This document shows positions 1-11,779 of a stretch of DNA of 64,000 nt, in pieces. The translations under genes were made by a program, and so were the position numbers. Position 1 is the first letter of the stretch. The number at the start of each line of letters is the position of its first letter. Source of the stretch: Armigeres subalbatus (taxonomy: Eukaryota > Arthropoda > Insecta > Diptera > Culicidae); contig NC_085141.1 in NCBI RefSeq assembly GCF_024139115.2, positions 177,890,994-177,954,993 of the forward strand, read 5' to 3'. Below the pieces are notes generated by a model that did no database searches, was not told the DNA's origin, and worked only from the letters and a program-made list of their open reading frames with translations.

Positions 1-1
1 G

Positions 2-463
2 CAAGTTAAATATCTTGGTTACCTGTTAACTGAGAATGGACTGACAATCGACAGTGCAAAACTCGAGCCAATTTTAAATTATCCGGCACCAAAAACAGTA
101 AGGGAGGTTAGGAGGTTGTTAGGTTTAATGGGGTTCTACCAAAAATTCATTCCCCGCTACAGTCACTTGACGTCACCAATAACGGATTTGTTAAAAAAGG
201 GCCGTAAATTTAAATGGTCAGATGAGGCGAATGAAGCTCTAACACAGTTGAAAGCAGTGCTAACTTCTGCCCCAGTTTTATCAAATCCTGACTATTCAAA
301 ACCATTTATATTAGAAACAGACGCGTCACAACTAGCAGTTGGCGCAGCACTTCTACAAGAATTTGAGGAGGGCATGCGCATTATCGGTTATTATAGTAAG
401 AAATTATCTAGCACACAAAGAAAGCATTCCGCAACTGAAAAGAATGTCTCGGAGTACTGCTAG
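2..463 (+). pseudogene. gypsy pol fragment: RT thumb and RNase H start
   Basis: An open frame enters from the window edge with VKYLGYLLTENGL, the connection/thumb region typical of gypsy reverse transcriptases. It continues with RRLLGLMGFYQKFIPRYS and then the RNase H segment beginning at FILETDASQLAVGAALLQ, where the aspartate of ETDAS is the usual first catalytic residue. The frame ends in a stop at 461-463, just after SATEKNVSEYC. The expected continuation (LLAIENFRHYVEG) is found directly after in the +1 frame, so this is a frameshift and not a true C-terminus. In the living element it would copy retrotransposon RNA in the cytoplasm. Confidence 0.88.
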
Positions 464-1719
464 CAATTGAGAATTTCAGGCATTATGTAGAAGGCACCAC
501 CTTCAGAGTAATAACAGATGCCAAAAGCCTTACTTGGCTTTTCTCGATCTCCGCTGCAATCGCTAATTCGCGCTTGTTGCGCTGGGCACTTAAATTGCAG
601 TCGTACGACTTCATACTGCAATACCGAAAAGGCAAGGATAATATTTTAGCCGATTGCCTTTCTAGAATAGAAACAATTAACGTAAATGACCAGAATTATA
701 TAGATCTAAGGCAGGATATTATCAATAATCCAGGAAAACATTCAGATTTAATGGTAGCAGGTGATAAAATTTATAAATACACTGAAAATCCTGGCAGAAT
801 CAGTGACAGACGTTTCCAATGGAAATATTTTCCACCAGAAACCGAACGCTCAGATATTATTAGCCAAGTACATGATTCTGCCCATCTTGGCTTTGATAAA
901 ACGTTAAACGCCCTAAAAGAGAAATACTTTTGGCCTAAAATGTCAGCAGACACCAAAGTTTACTGCAAATCTTGCATTCAATGTAAGAAATCGAAAGCAG
1001 TAAACATAAATACAGTACCACCGATGGGATCACAAAAAAAATTTTGTGACCACCCATGGCAGCTAATTACATTAGATTATGTCGGACCATTTCCGTCCTC
1101 AGGGAAATCTAGAAATACATGTCTATTGGTTGTAACTGATGTATTCACGAAATTCGTCTTAATACAACCTTTCCGACAAGTAACGGCTTCAACACTTGTT
1201 CAATTTTTAGAACAATCGGTATTCCTGTTGTTTGGTGTTCCAGAAATGGTACTTACTGACAATGGAACACAATTTACGTCCAAAGAATTCGCGAGATTAT
1301 TAGGTAATTATGGGGTCAAACACTGGCTAACACCTGCTTATCACCCACAGGTGAATAATACAGAGCGGGTTAATAGGGTAATTACGACTGCCATTAGGGC
1401 TACAATTAAGGGAAATCACAAAAACTGGTCAGACAATATCCAAGAGATAGCTAATGCAATTCGGACGACAGTACATGAATCCACAAAATACACGCCGTAC
1501 TTTTTGACATTCGGTAGAAACCAAATTTCGAACGGATCAGAATACGAAGACATGAGAAATACCAATGCAGATAACTTTATGTTGACGAATCAAGAGAGAA
1601 GTAAATTATATGACGAAATCAGAGAAAATTTAGTTAAGGCTTATCAAAACAATCGAAATATTATAATTTACGTTCTAATAGCAGAGCTCCCAAATATCAG
1701 GGTGGCGAGAAAGTTTTAA
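454..1719 (+). pseudogene. gypsy pol fragment: RNase H end and integrase
   Basis: The frame starts by overlap with the preceding fragment (VLLAIENFRHYVEGT) and runs through RNase H (ITDAKSLTWL, RKGKDNILADCLSR) into integrase. Counting from the methionine-equivalent at 574, the zinc-binding HHCC residues are H100, H104, C134 and C137. The catalytic DDE triad is D168 (TLDYVGPF), D229 (LTDNGTQF) and E264 (NNTERVNRV). All core residues are present, so the break is mainly the frameshifts at both ends. The frame stops at 1719 after an aberrant tail, and the true C-terminal domain continues in another frame to about 1875. Integrase would insert the element's cDNA into the nuclear genome. Confidence 0.9.
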
Positions 1720-1920
1720 AAAAGAATACCGTGCTCTCCGATAAGTCCAAAGATTATTGTGCTAAACTAGGACCAAAATATATAGAAGCGTACGTAAACG
1801 CGTTCTTGGCGACAGCTACGAGCTAGTCGACGAAAAGATAATATTTTAGGTATATTTCATGCAAATTTCCTTAAAAAGTTTTAGAAAAATTGTCCGACAA
1901 TTTAAAAAATTTATTAACTA

Positions 1921-2090
1921 TTTGACAGTTTTCTAAATTTTGCATGAAAAATCGCGTAAGTTTTGACAGTTTTCTAAATTTTGCATGAAAAATCGCGTAA
2001 ATTTCCGACAGTTTTCTAAATTCCGCATGAGAAATCGTGAAAATTATCTGACAGTTTTCAAAATTTTGCAGGAAAATCGTGAAATAGTAG
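1921..2090 (+). repeat. 42-bp tandem repeat, four copies
   Basis: Four consecutive units begin with GACAGTTTTC at 1924, 1965, 2007 and 2050, spaced 41, 42 and 43 bp. Each continues with a variant of AAATTTTGCATGAAAAATCG. The array lies directly 3' of the gypsy integrase remnant, so it may be part of that element's 3' untranslated region. It explains the spurious minus-strand frame at 1871-2134, whose peptide is itself repetitive. Confidence 0.85.
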
Positions 2091-2552
2091 TAAACTAAGA
2101 AAAGGTAGTCAAGAAAACATACGTTTTCATTCATAAAATGTAAGCTTTAGCAAGTAAATAATTAGCGAAAAGGCTTATAGAATTAAGTTAGTAGGTTTGT
2201 ATCAAAACATTCACTTTTTGGCTAACCAGAACATCTTTCTTTTTCAAAGCTACTTATAAACTATGTTAGTTTTAATCTACGTTAGTCGACAGTTTATAAA
2301 ATTACTCACCCGAGGACCGGATTGCTAATCCGTGAAGAAATTGCCCTTCTTCGGTCTTGGGTACATTCCCATACCGTCTTGTGGTTTGTTTACCACGGGA
2401 ACAAATCGTCGAATCATTCGGACTTCGTTTTAAATTTTCGTCTTAGGACCTAAAACACATCGATAAGAATTAGGATTTGCTAGCGAAAAGTAAAAACATG
2501 TTAATTAGAACGAATACTTATCTGTTTTCCGTCCCGGCGAATTCGGTCCTAA

Positions 2553-2757
2553 GTCGTTCCGCGGTGACAACCCTGGCGGTTGATTAGTAGAGGCACTGTT
2601 GATATTTGGAAGCGGTGCTTCGAAGTCGACGGTGTCACGAAACCGTATTTCGGATCGGGTACATTTCGTGGAGACGTTCCGTAGTGATAGCTCTGGCTGT
2701 ATAGAGGCACTATTGTCGGCGGAAATGGTGCTTCGGAGTAAACGATGTCACTAACTC
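2553..2757 (+). repeat. diverged direct repeat, about 120-bp period
   Basis: The core CGTTCCG at 2555 recurs at 2675. Both are followed by matching blocks: GTGA, then CTGG, then AGAGGCACT, then GTGCTTCG, then GATGTCAC or GGTGTCAC. These are two diverged copies of a segment of about 85-120 bp. The function is unknown. It may lie within the LTR or 3' region of the neighbouring gypsy element. Confidence 0.6.
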
Positions 2758-3685
2758 CTACTACGAATCAGGTGATACTGATTAGCAGCCAGTTACGAGT
2801 ACGTAAATAATCGTAAGGTTAACACATCTGCGTGTAACACACTCGCGCCCGGAGGAAGAACATTCTTCGTTATCGATGGCAGACGCATCGTCGCGTTTTC
2901 GTAGCAACCGCGTGTAATTTTTTGTTTTTTTTTCCATTTAGTTTTTCCCGACGGAGGTCGGTTGTCGAAGGAATCCCACGATGAATATGCTGAAAATAAA
3001 GAAAAGGCTATTAAAAACTAGAGATAAAGTAATAATTACCGAATACTCCCCCGGTTTATAGCTATTTGTTAGGTCCCACGATGTCCTCCAGCAGCTTTTC
3101 CGACACTTTTTTCTCGAATATCAACAGGAAACTCATTCACTCTTTTTTCTACTGTTGTTGTTTTTTTACTTTAAACGTCAACAGTTAGTGCGATGTTTTT
3201 TTGCAGACGTCATCCGCGAGATGACAGTGCGATGTTTTCGCGCATGACAGTTGACGTGATGACACGTCAATGACTTGCAAGCAAGTTGATGATGCTGTCA
3301 GTATTGATTGCATGAGAATAGAGTTGCGCGCTATTTTTTTGGATTCTACACTGGTCGAAAAAAAGGTTTTTCGATGTGGAGTTCAAAGTTTAGTTTTTTG
3401 GTGATTATTTAGTTGCAGGGTCAGACAGAAGTTCTGATGAAATTAGATAATCTATTTTCGTTTAGTACTGGCTGTAGAGGTGTCAAACAAGTTTTGATAA
3501 TACAGTCAGTCAGGTTATTTGCTCAATCAGCGGTCGTGACGGACAGGTTCCGTTGAGTTGATTGTGCGTTTTCGTTCAATTAGCGTGCACTTTATTCAAA
3601 ACAATCAAAGGAAAACTTGAGTTTAGTATTGATCCAACTGCAGGAGGGAATTCTTTTATAACGGTGCGTGACCAGCATGTGGGTT

Positions 3686-3721
3686 ATGAAAATTTGATCA
3701 GTTCTCTGATCAAATTTTCAT
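3686..3721. repeat. perfect 16-bp inverted repeat with 4-nt loop
   Basis: ATGAAAATTTGATCAG at 3686-3701 is followed by TTCT and then its exact reverse complement at 3706-3721. There is no following T-run, so it does not look like a bacterial-type terminator. It lies in the flank of the gypsy remnant and could be a small palindromic relic or a structured RNA element. Confidence 0.85.
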
Positions 3722-5067
3722 AAAATACGGTGGTGTGATGTAACGTTTTACGTTTTTTACCGTTTTGAATTACGTAAATATTCGAAGCTTCAGACGTTTT
3801 TATTTTTTTAAGCAAAATCAAGTGTAAATAAATTTATGAAGTAAACTTTTTTATTGTTATTGAGTTTAATGGTTTTTACGTGTCGTCTGTTTTAGTTGAA
3901 TTTAATATTTGTAGCTTTTGACGTTTTTTTCTTTTTAAGTAAAATAATGTTCAAATTCAAATTAAATTCGATACGTGTCAACGAGAAAGCAATTCGTCGA
4001 CATGGTTTGTGTCTCGACTAAATGTTGTGATGTTTGAGTACTATGACGACAGGCATATTCAATATGGCAACGATACTTTGTAATGTTCTATGTAGTAAAG
4101 TTAGCTCGATGTCTCCGAAGGCGCGAACTCTATGTCGCCATTTGAAATTTAAATTGGCGCAATGGCTAAATAATGAGTTAATTGTTGTAGAAGGTTTCTT
4201 GTTCAAGAACAAACTCAAACTCGGTCATTTCGCTTCCATAACGGCTGGCATTTAGAAGTTTTGCGAGTTTTAAGAATTTGTATTACAGAGTTTGAGTAAA
4301 GTTCAGTTTGTCGAGGTATTTAAAGTGATTGGAGTGATCTTGTACGTGATTGTAATTAGATTTTTCGTTCGTTTTTTTTAGATTTAATTCTGTTGTCGGT
4401 GTAGCCGACTTTCGCAAATTTCTATTTTAAAAGTGTAGTGTACTAAAAAAAGGTAAATTTGTTGTTGAACTACTCGTTATCTGTTAAATGTTAATTTATG
4501 TTTCGCGTTGGACTTCCAGCGCGTGGCGCTTTTTTTGGTACGGGCTGGAATTTTCGAGGTCGACCCGGAGTCGGCGAAAAGGGTTTACGGCATTTCCGCC
4601 GTTTGATCGTTGAAGGAGTTTTTTGTGGAGTCCGTGCGCTCATCAAGGCCCGCCCTTCGGGGTAGCGAAACGAAGTGTGGTGAAGTTTCGTAAGAATAGT
4701 GAAGCGAAAAGTGAACCGTCGATCGCCAATTAATCGACGGTGGTCCGAACCCTACGGACCGTTCAGAGAGCTCGGCGCGTGGAATACGTCGCCAATTGCG
4801 TACCACGGTGCCGGATTGGAACCGAAGGCAGGGGTTCATTTCATCACGGGCGGTCATAGCCGTAAAAAGCGAAGCCGTGCGGAGGTACGTTGGCCCTTGT
4901 CCGGAGGGGAAGATCAACCCGGGAAGCGCGACATCCGTCGACGCAGCTCTCTCGAGAAAATCGGAGGCCTTCCGTCCAGCCGCCACCCACTTCGCAACTT
5001 TAATTCGGCCATACTAGCACGGGCTCATCAGCTGCGCGCCATCCTGCAGCTAGGCGATTCTTCTGTC

Positions 5068-5155
5068 GCCGCCATCGTCAAGGACAGCATCGCCGCCATC
5101 GCCACGAACAGGTTCGACGCCATCGTTCCGAACCGGTTCGCCGCCATCGCGCCGG
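5068..5155 (+). repeat. GCCATCGcc-rich imperfect tandem repeat
   Basis: The motif GC(C/G)GCCATCG recurs four times at roughly 25-bp spacing, with spacers such as AAGGACAGCAT and ACGAACCGGTTC. Its periodic, stop-poor composition produces overlapping long frames on both strands (4699-5202 plus, 5028-5281 minus). None of these resembles a known protein. Confidence 0.6.
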
Positions 5156-5280
5156 CGAAACCCAGCAAGTCGACGAAGAAGAAAACCTGCGCAGGTATGT
5201 GACTAGTGTGTAGACATGGCCATGATCTAGATAAACGTTTCCATTTCCGTACCAACCCCAAATGTGTTCAACCCGAAACA

Positions 5281-7718
5281 AATAAATCCTACGAATGTTT
5301 GAGTAAGAAGATCGAGTAGTTCCGTTTTAGTTCCCTTTAGTTGAAGCAACCGCTGAAAGATCGCTCCGTTTGCTTTCCGTTCCGTTCCGTCATCTACTTC
5401 GGTTCTTCACCTCGCATAATTTCTGTCGGGATTTGTTGGCGGGTTTGAAGAGTTTGAGAGTTTGAGTAACGTAACTTGGGAGGTGGCCAAGTTGGGGAAA
5501 ACACTTGGCGCAAAGCGTAATTTTAGGTTTCAGCCAGCGACCGTTCGAGTATCCCCTGAGGAGAGAAGTCGAGAAATAGTCGGGCAAAACAACTCGACCG
5601 GTGGTTTTCCGTATACGGAAGTGGCGCTTAAGCCACCGGTTATTAATAAACCTCGAGCTGAAGCTACGAACGGTTACAATTTCTATGCACCAATTTGTCG
5701 TTTGACACTCCAATTGTTTGTGAGTGCTGCCATTTCACACGGCATATCATAATTCGATTTTCCTATTCTATGAGCTACCGAGCTATCATATTATCTAGGA
5801 GGATAATTTCAGTGATATTGAAATCTGAAATGCAATAAGCTGATTCTTGGTTACGTAAATTACATGGATTTCTATATTATTTTCATTGCTTACAACCAGG
5901 TTTATGGAACGCAAAACCACATGTTTTTCAATCGTTCATGTCGCTGCTGTTAATGCTTTCCTATTCAAATGAAACCACACACGATGCACGCCCGGGATAG
6001 CTTCCGAATCGATCAATCATCGAATGCCACTGGCAGAAACCATCAAAGATCACTTACCCATAATCATACGCTTTTGTTTCAAAACCTCGAACAAAATACC
6101 TTTATTAGACATAATTCATTTATCACGTTTCGAGAGTGCGACTGACAGACAGTTATAATTTCTATCGCCTAGCGAAAAGAGATCTCTTATTTCCCCAAGC
6201 TGCTTTCCAGACGTGCCATGCATCATGAAGGGCCTATTTATGCACCAAGAAAACCGGCATCCACCGACTGGAATCAAAACCTTTCAATACAGGTATCGGT
6301 TTCCCCGTGCTGCCACTGGCAGCCAGATATTAGGGTACCAATCATGTGATGACCGTACTCCTCCACACAGTCAGCCAGCGGGTCTTTTCCGTGATTCGAT
6401 GGGAGGCCGATTCCGATAGAAGGAAATGGAAAAAAAATTCATTCACAAAACTCAAACCCGGTCCCCACCACCTCTTCACCGCAATGGGTCGCAATCTCAC
6501 AAATCCAGAAAGCCTCAACGTATTCAACCTCCAACCCGACGAATGCAATTGAATCCGTGCACCGTTTTATTCAACCACTAGCGCAATAATAATCATTATT
6601 ATCGGTGTGGTGGGGTTTCCTTCGCGTACTTCTCCGCGGGCTGTTTGGTTTCGATTTGGCTGGCAGTCTTACAGCCACTGACGGCGACGACGGCGACTAC
6701 GACTGGTATGCAACCTGATGATGGTTGCGGATAGCGTGCCGTTCTTCCCGGTTTTTAACCGCCCGAGCAGCCCCACATTATGTCGGGGGGAAACATTTAA
6801 ATTCAATTGTTTCGACTCACTGGTATTACTGTTTGGGCTGTATATACAAACACATTCAACTGGTGGCAATGGTGGAGAGATGCTGGATGCAATGGATTCA
6901 GCCGCAATGCAATAATGGGTTGAAATGATGATAAGCGAAGTGAACTATGGTACGCCCGACCCATTGTATTACAATTATGATTGCTCTAGAAAGATTTACA
7001 GCTGTGGGGAGTCTTAACTTTCTGCTACTCTGAATAGAGGGACATCGCCGATTATTCCAACGTATGGATAATGTGGCTTGAAGATGAAGGTGGTTCAATA
7101 AGTTTTGTAATGATGGAACCGAAGCCGGCACTTTCCGCCAGGGATTTATGCCCTGATTTTCCATACAGGTTAAGGAGAGTGATTACATAACGGACTCGAG
7201 ATGTGGAATTTCAGATCTATTTTGACTTAATATTGTTTTGTTGAAATATGCCCTGATGTAATCAATGTTTATTATTCCACCCTACGTATTTGAGGAAAAT
7301 TTATCTAATTTTTCGTAACTGCCTAATAAATAATTCACAATCATTTAGTAAGTTATTGTCACTAGCCTATGTGTAATTAAACCATTGAACTATTTAACAA
7401 AGCTATTAGGATAAATACAGTACTGCACAGTATTAAGTCTACAACGCGGACAAAAGCCATGATCAGAAAAGGAATAACAAAACATGATATGGTCTTGATT
7501 GATATAAGAGATAAAAGAATAATTTCCAAAAGTTGCATCGAAAAATCATTTTAATACCAAGATATGATATGGGTCAGAACAAGCCATTAGTACATGATAT
7601 GATATGTTAGTGCAAAATATTGATATTGTCGTCTAATCTTTGCTGTTATATTATTCCTCCTAAATTTTTAGCTAATTTGGATGTAATTTGACTGAGCACG
7701 CGCAGTTTTAAGTTTAAT
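5281..7718. other. region without recognised features
   Basis: Only short unrelated frames occur here. I see no domain motif, no transposon terminus and no strong repeat. The region is moderately AT-rich, and a few GAC-rich codon-like runs lie near 6680. I see nothing that supports a gene. Confidence 0.5.
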
Positions 7719-8161
7719 GGCACGGCAAATGCTGGGTAAAGCGTACCATTGGTACTTCGCGTACCTGAAGGAATAAAATAGACCCCATCTCGCGGTCCTT
7801 AGCCTCTTACCCAGCAACTCCTATCCCTACCTCCCCGCGGTGCTGGCCGGGATACGAGCAACCTTAGGGAAGATCGGGTAACCAACCCCGGTGGGAACTA
7901 TGGTCGTATGCTGACAGGGAAGGGGGGGTTTGCTCCCCTCCGGAGGTGCAAATCTTATTGAGCGTCTGTTCTCCATGTCAGGATCGGCTCACAACAGCGT
8001 CTGTTCTCCATGTTAGGGGCGGCTGATCATCGTCCGAGTGCCAGCGAGGGACTCAAAGTGAAATTGTGCACCATGGTCCACCGGGACTAAGGGGAAATGG
8101 TCCTCCGGAAATTAAGGGGGTTTGGTGTCAGTCCACGCAAGCCAGCCTTTAAAACACATAC
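7719..8161 (+). promoter_or_regulatory. 5' untranslated/leader region of RTE copy 1
   Basis: This GC-rich leader precedes the endonuclease frame. It includes a direct duplication of GCGTCTGTTCTCCATGT at 7962-7978 and 7997-8013. Parts of it recur on the minus strand in RTE copy 2 (about 17808-18064) and in an isolated fragment at 20857-20952, which shows that it belongs to the transposon. LINE leaders usually hold the internal promoter, but no specific promoter motif was identified. Confidence 0.65.
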
Positions 8162-9742
8162 GTAACGAACAATCAACAAGAGAGTACGGACCGGAACCAT
8201 CGGCGAATATCACTGCGACGAAAAGGGACTAGCGATTGGAAACTCGGTTTGTGGAGCTGCAAATCTCCCAATTTCATCGGGAGCACACGCATACTCGCCG
8301 ATGTGCTCAAGGACCGTGGATTCGGCATCGTAGCGCTGCAGGAGGTTTGTTGGAAGGGATCAATGGTGCGAACATTTAGAGGTAATCATACCATCTACCA
8401 GAGCTGCGGCAACACACACGAGCTGGGAACAGCTTTCATAGTGATGGGCGATATGCAAAGGCGCGTGATCGGGTGGTGGCCGATCAATGAAAGAATGTGC
8501 AGGTTGAGGATCAAAGGCCGGTTCTTCAACTTCAGCATAATCAACGTCCATAGCCCACACTCCGGAAGCACTGATGATGATAAGGACGCATTCTACGCGC
8601 AGCTGGAACGTGAGTACGACAGCTGCCCAAGCCACGACGTCAAAATCATCATAGGAGATTTGAACGCTCAGGTTGGCCAAGAGGAGGAGTTTAGACCGAC
8701 TATTGGAAAGTTCAGCGCTCACCGGCTGACGAACGAAAACGGCCTACGACTAATTGATTTCGCCGCCTCCAAGAATATGGCCATTCGTAGCACCTACTTC
8801 CAACACAGCCTCCCGTATCAGTACACCTGGAGATCACCACTGCAGACAGAATCACAAATCGACCACGTTCTGATTGATGGACGGCACTTCTCCGACATTA
8901 TCGACGTCAGGACATATCGTGGCGCTAACATCGACTCGGACCACTATCTGGTGATGGTTAAACTGCGCCCAAAACTATCCGTCATCAACAATGTTCGGTA
9001 CCGACGACCGCCGCGGTACGACCTAGAGCGACTGAAGCAACCTGATGTCGCCACTGCATACGCGCAGCATCTCGAGGCAGCGTTGCCGGAAGAGGGTGAG
9101 CTCGATGGGGCCCCTCTTGAGGACTGCTGGAGTACAGTTAAAGCAGCCATTAACGACGCAGCGGAGAACAACGTCGGGTATATGGGTCGAAGTCGACGGA
9201 ACGATTGGTTCGACGAAGAGTGCAGACAGATTCTGGAGGAGAAGGACGCAGCGCGGGCGGTCGCGCTGCAGCAAGGTACCCGGCAGAACGTGGAACGTTA
9301 TAGACGGAAGCGGAGACAGCAGACCTGCCTTTTTCAGGAGAAGAAACGCCGCCTGGAAGAAGCGGAGTGCGAGGAGATGGAACAGCTGTGCCGTTCTCAA
9401 GATACACGCAAGTTCTATCAGAAGCTCAACGCATCCCGCAAAGGCTTCGTGTTGCGAGCCGTAATTTGCCGGGATAAGGATGGGAGCATCTTGACGGACG
9501 AACGTGTGGTGATCGAGAGGTGGAAGCAGCACTACAAGGAACATTTGAATGACGCTAAAAGTACAGGCAGTGAAAGTCAAAGCAGCGGAGGAGATGACGT
9601 CAGTTCAGCGGACAATGGAAGCCAACCAGCCCCCACATTGAGGGAAGTTAAGGATGCGATCCAACGGCTAAAGACCAATAAAGCAGCTGGTAAGGATGGT
9701 ATCGGAGCTATGAGCTCATCAAGATGGGCCCGGAAAAGCTAG
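8162..9742 (+). pseudogene. RTE endonuclease and N-terminal RT, broken (copy 1)
   Basis: The frame is open from about 8162 without an early ATG. Homology begins at KLGLWSCKSPNFIGS, corresponding to the WN(C/V)RSL start of the endonuclease domain. Endonuclease motifs follow in order: VALQEVCWKG (catalytic glutamate), FSIINVHSPHSG, IIIGDLNAQVG, QIDHVLIDGRHF and the terminal DSDHYLVMVKL. The RT entry motif KTNKAAGKDGIG ends the good sequence. A frameshift near 9710 then runs into a stop at 9740-9742, although ELIKMGPEKLD continues in the next frame. The endonuclease would nick chromosomal DNA to prime reverse transcription. Its own key residues look preserved. Confidence 0.88.
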
Positions 9743-9812
9743 ACACTTGCCTGCACAAACTGATAGTCAGAATCTGGGAAACTGAACAGCTACCGGAGGA
9801 GTGGAAGTAAGG
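9712..9812 (+). pseudogene. RTE RT finger segment in shifted frame (copy 1)
   Basis: A short stretch in frame 1 reads ELIKMGPEKLDTCLHKLI and then IWETEQLPEEWK before a TAA. It bridges the two longer frames of copy 1. The expected continuation (VCPIYKKGDKLECENFR) resumes at 9812 in frame 2. A few bases have been lost or gained at both junctions. Confidence 0.75.
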
Positions 9813-10798
9813 TATGTCCCATCTACAAGAAAGGCGACAAACTGGAGTGTGAGAACTTTCGAGCGATCACCATCCTTAATGCCGCCTACAAAGTGATATC
9901 CCAGATCATCTTCCGTCGTCTGTCACCATTAGTGAACGAGTTCGTGGGAAGTTATCAAGCCGGCTTCGTTGACGGCCGCTCGACAACGGACCAGATCTTT
10001 ACTGTACGGCAAATCCTTCAAAAATGCCGTGAATACCAGGTCCCAACGCACCATCTGTTCGTTGATTTCAAGGCGGCATACGACAGTATAGACCGCGTAG
10101 AGCTATGGAAAATTATGGACGAGAACAGCTTCCCTGCGAAGCTTACCAGACTGATCAAAGCAACGGTGGATGGTGTGCAAAACTGTGTGAAGATTTCGGG
10201 CGAACACTCCAGTTCGTTCGAATCGCGCCGGGGACTAAGACAAGGTGATGGACTTTCGTGCCTGTTGTTCAACATTGCGCTAGAAGGTGTCATGCGGAGA
10301 GCCGGGTGTAACAGCCGGGGTACGATTTTCAACAGATCCAGTCAATTTATTTGTTTCGCGGATGACATGGACATTGTCGGCCGAACATTTGCAAAAGGGG
10401 CAGAACTGTACACCCGCCTGAAACGTGAAGCAACAAAAGTTGGACTGGTGGTGAATGCGTCAAAGACAAAGTACATGCTTGTGGGCGGAACCGAGCGCGA
10501 CAGGGCCCGCCTGGGAAGCAGTGTTACGATAGACGGGGTGGTCGAGGAATTTGTCTACCTCGGGTCCTTGCTAACGGCTGACAACAACGTTAGTCGTGAA
10601 ATACGAAGGCGCATCATCTGTGGAAGTCGGGCCTACTACGGGCTCCAGAAGAAACTGCGGTCGAAAAAGATTCGCCACCGCACCAAATGTGTCATGTACA
10701 AGACGTTAATAAGACCGGTAGTCCTCTACGGACATGAAACATGGACAATGCTCGAGGAGGACTTGCAAGCACTCGGAGTATTCGAGACAGGTGCTTAG
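9812..10798 (+). pseudogene. RTE reverse transcriptase core (copy 1)
   Basis: This is the central RT. CENFRAITILNAAYKVIS (fingers) is followed by QAGFVDGRSTTDQIFTVRQ, then HHLFVDFKAAYDSIDRVELW with the first catalytic aspartate, GLRQGDGLSCLLFNIALEGV, and the palm box QFICFADDMDIVG with the paired aspartates. KYMLVGGTERDRARLGSS and VYLGSLLTADN follow in the thumb. The frame runs on through KTLIRPVVLYGHETWTM and is lost at FETGA, where the expected VFERRVLRTIFGG moves to another frame. All catalytic residues are intact, so only indels disable it. Confidence 0.9.
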
Positions 10799-11135
10799 GA
10801 CCATCTTTGGCGGTGTGCAAGAAGACGGTGTGTGGCGGCGAAGAATGAACCATGAGCTCGCCCAACTCTACGGCGAACCCAGTATCCAGAAGGTAGCTAA
10901 AGCCGGAAGGGTACGATGGGCAGGACATGTTGCAAGAATGCCGGACAGCAACCCTGCAAAGATGGTGTTCGCTTCCGATCCGGCAGGTACGAGACGGCGT
11001 GGAGCGCAGCGAGCGAGATGGGCAGACCAGGTGCAGAACGACTTGGCGAGCGTGGGGCGTATCCGAGGATGGAGAGATGCGGCCTCGAACCGTGCAGTGT
11101 GGCGTCAAATTGTTGATTCAGTGTTATCTGTTTAG
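10734..11135 (+). pseudogene. RTE C-terminal segment (copy 1)
   Basis: Meaningful sequence begins around 10785 with VLRTIFGGVQEDGVWRRRMN. It proceeds through LYGEPSIQKVAKAGRVRW, WAGHVARMPDSNPAKMVF, TRRRGAQRARWADQVQND and ends VWRQIVDSVLSV at a TAG. This tail is shared by all RTE copies in the window, and the stop is followed by the element's short A-rich 3' end. The part of the frame before 10785 is out-of-frame shadow. Confidence 0.85.
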
Positions 11136-11155
11136 ATGTTAACTAAATAAATGAA

Positions 11156-11779
11156 AATGAACGATAGTCCGTATCTAGCGTAAAAATTTCACTTTTCTGC
11201 TAAATAGTCACTATTAAGAAAATATTTACAGTGGTGCCACTGGTATCCGGCGACCGTAATCGATGCCATTTTTGCAATCAACTCTTTCTTCTCATAAAAT
11301 TTTGGTTTTCTTTCTTAAATGCGCCACTACCAGTAACTAAACGATAGTCCGAAGATTGTTGCTTTTGGCGATGGCCTCTCGATGTTCTTTCTGCTGAGAC
11401 TGCTGCTACGGGTGTCATCGTTGGGCCCGATCTTCGAGAAAATTTAATTGAACTGAGGATTGGAGTCGAGCCCGTAAGTTGCACGATTTTGATGTCTGTG
11501 CTTGCGATGCACATACGCGATTGGTTGGTTTACCGATTTTCAGTGCCTAGTAAAATTCAATTTTTCAATAGTTCAGCACTTTGAATGCATTTTTTCGATA
11601 GTTGAGCAAAATCTTAAAGATCATCGATCGATTAACACTAAAATCTTTGAAATCGGTTGAAAGACGGCTGAGTTATTAGCCCATACTTCCTGACCACTTT
11701 TCGTGACGGTCTCAGATTTGAAACTGCAGAATGACCCCTCAATGTTCCGGAAAGACGTAATCCTACGTCAAAAAAAAAA
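11156..11779. other. region without recognised gene
   Basis: AT-rich sequence separates the RTE 3' end from the Juan fragment. The decamer ACGATAGTCCG occurs at 11161 and again at 11341, about 180 bp apart, but no larger repeat could be aligned. No coding motif is visible. Confidence 0.4.

Larger units (their letters stand above)
1..1875 (+). mobile_element. Ty3/gypsy LTR retrotransposon remnant, 3' part of pol
   Basis: The window opens inside the pol gene of a Ty3/gypsy-type retrotransposon. Read in order, it holds the end of the reverse transcriptase, RNase H, an integrase zinc finger and the integrase catalytic core. The reading frame is broken near 450 (frame 2 to frame 1) and again near 1660-1670. 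There the frame shifts so that the C-terminal tail (a YNLRS-like stretch, then KYQGGEKV and SDKSKDYCAKLG) continues in another frame to about 1875. The copy is therefore inactive. The 5' half, including gag, protease and the RT core, lies outside the window. Neither LTR could be delimited. Confidence 0.9.
2091..5280. other. region without recognised gene, possible LTR or 3' flank of gypsy element
   Basis: No frame here encodes a protein I recognise. The 2.1-4.4 kb part is AT-rich with short direct repeats. For example, a block beginning GCTTCAGACGTTTTT near 3786 recurs diverged near 3913. The 4.5-5.25 kb part is distinctly GC-rich and open in several frames at once. It could be the long terminal or untranslated part of the gypsy element, but I could not find paired LTR ends, a primer-binding site or a polypurine tract that would prove it. 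Confidence 0.4.
7719..11155 (+). mobile_element. RTE-type non-LTR retrotransposon, near full length, copy 1
   Basis: This is a single-ORF LINE with an apurinic-type endonuclease followed by reverse transcriptase. The endonuclease resembles the proteins often annotated in arthropods as 'craniofacial development protein 2-like', and the C-terminus carries RWAGHVARM. These features point to the RTE group, with moderate confidence. The 5' boundary near 7719 is inferred because homology to a fragment at 20857-20952 begins there. The 3' end carries a short A-rich tail (TAAATAAATGAAAATGA) after the stop at 11135. Three or more frameshifts make the copy inactive. I found no convincing target-site duplication. 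Confidence 0.85.

Noticed and set aside
3686..3721. Rho-independent-type terminator
   Set aside because: It is a perfect hairpin, but AT-rich, without a T-run, and in a eukaryotic genome.
4699..5202. 167-residue plus-strand frame
   Set aside because: The peptide is dominated by a GCCATCG repeat and basic low-complexity sequence, long frames exist in other frames of the same DNA, and no domain is recognisable.
11161..11351. ACGATAGTCCG pair as target duplication of RTE copy 1
   Set aside because: Both copies lie downstream of the 3' end and none at the 5' end, so they cannot be flanking duplications.
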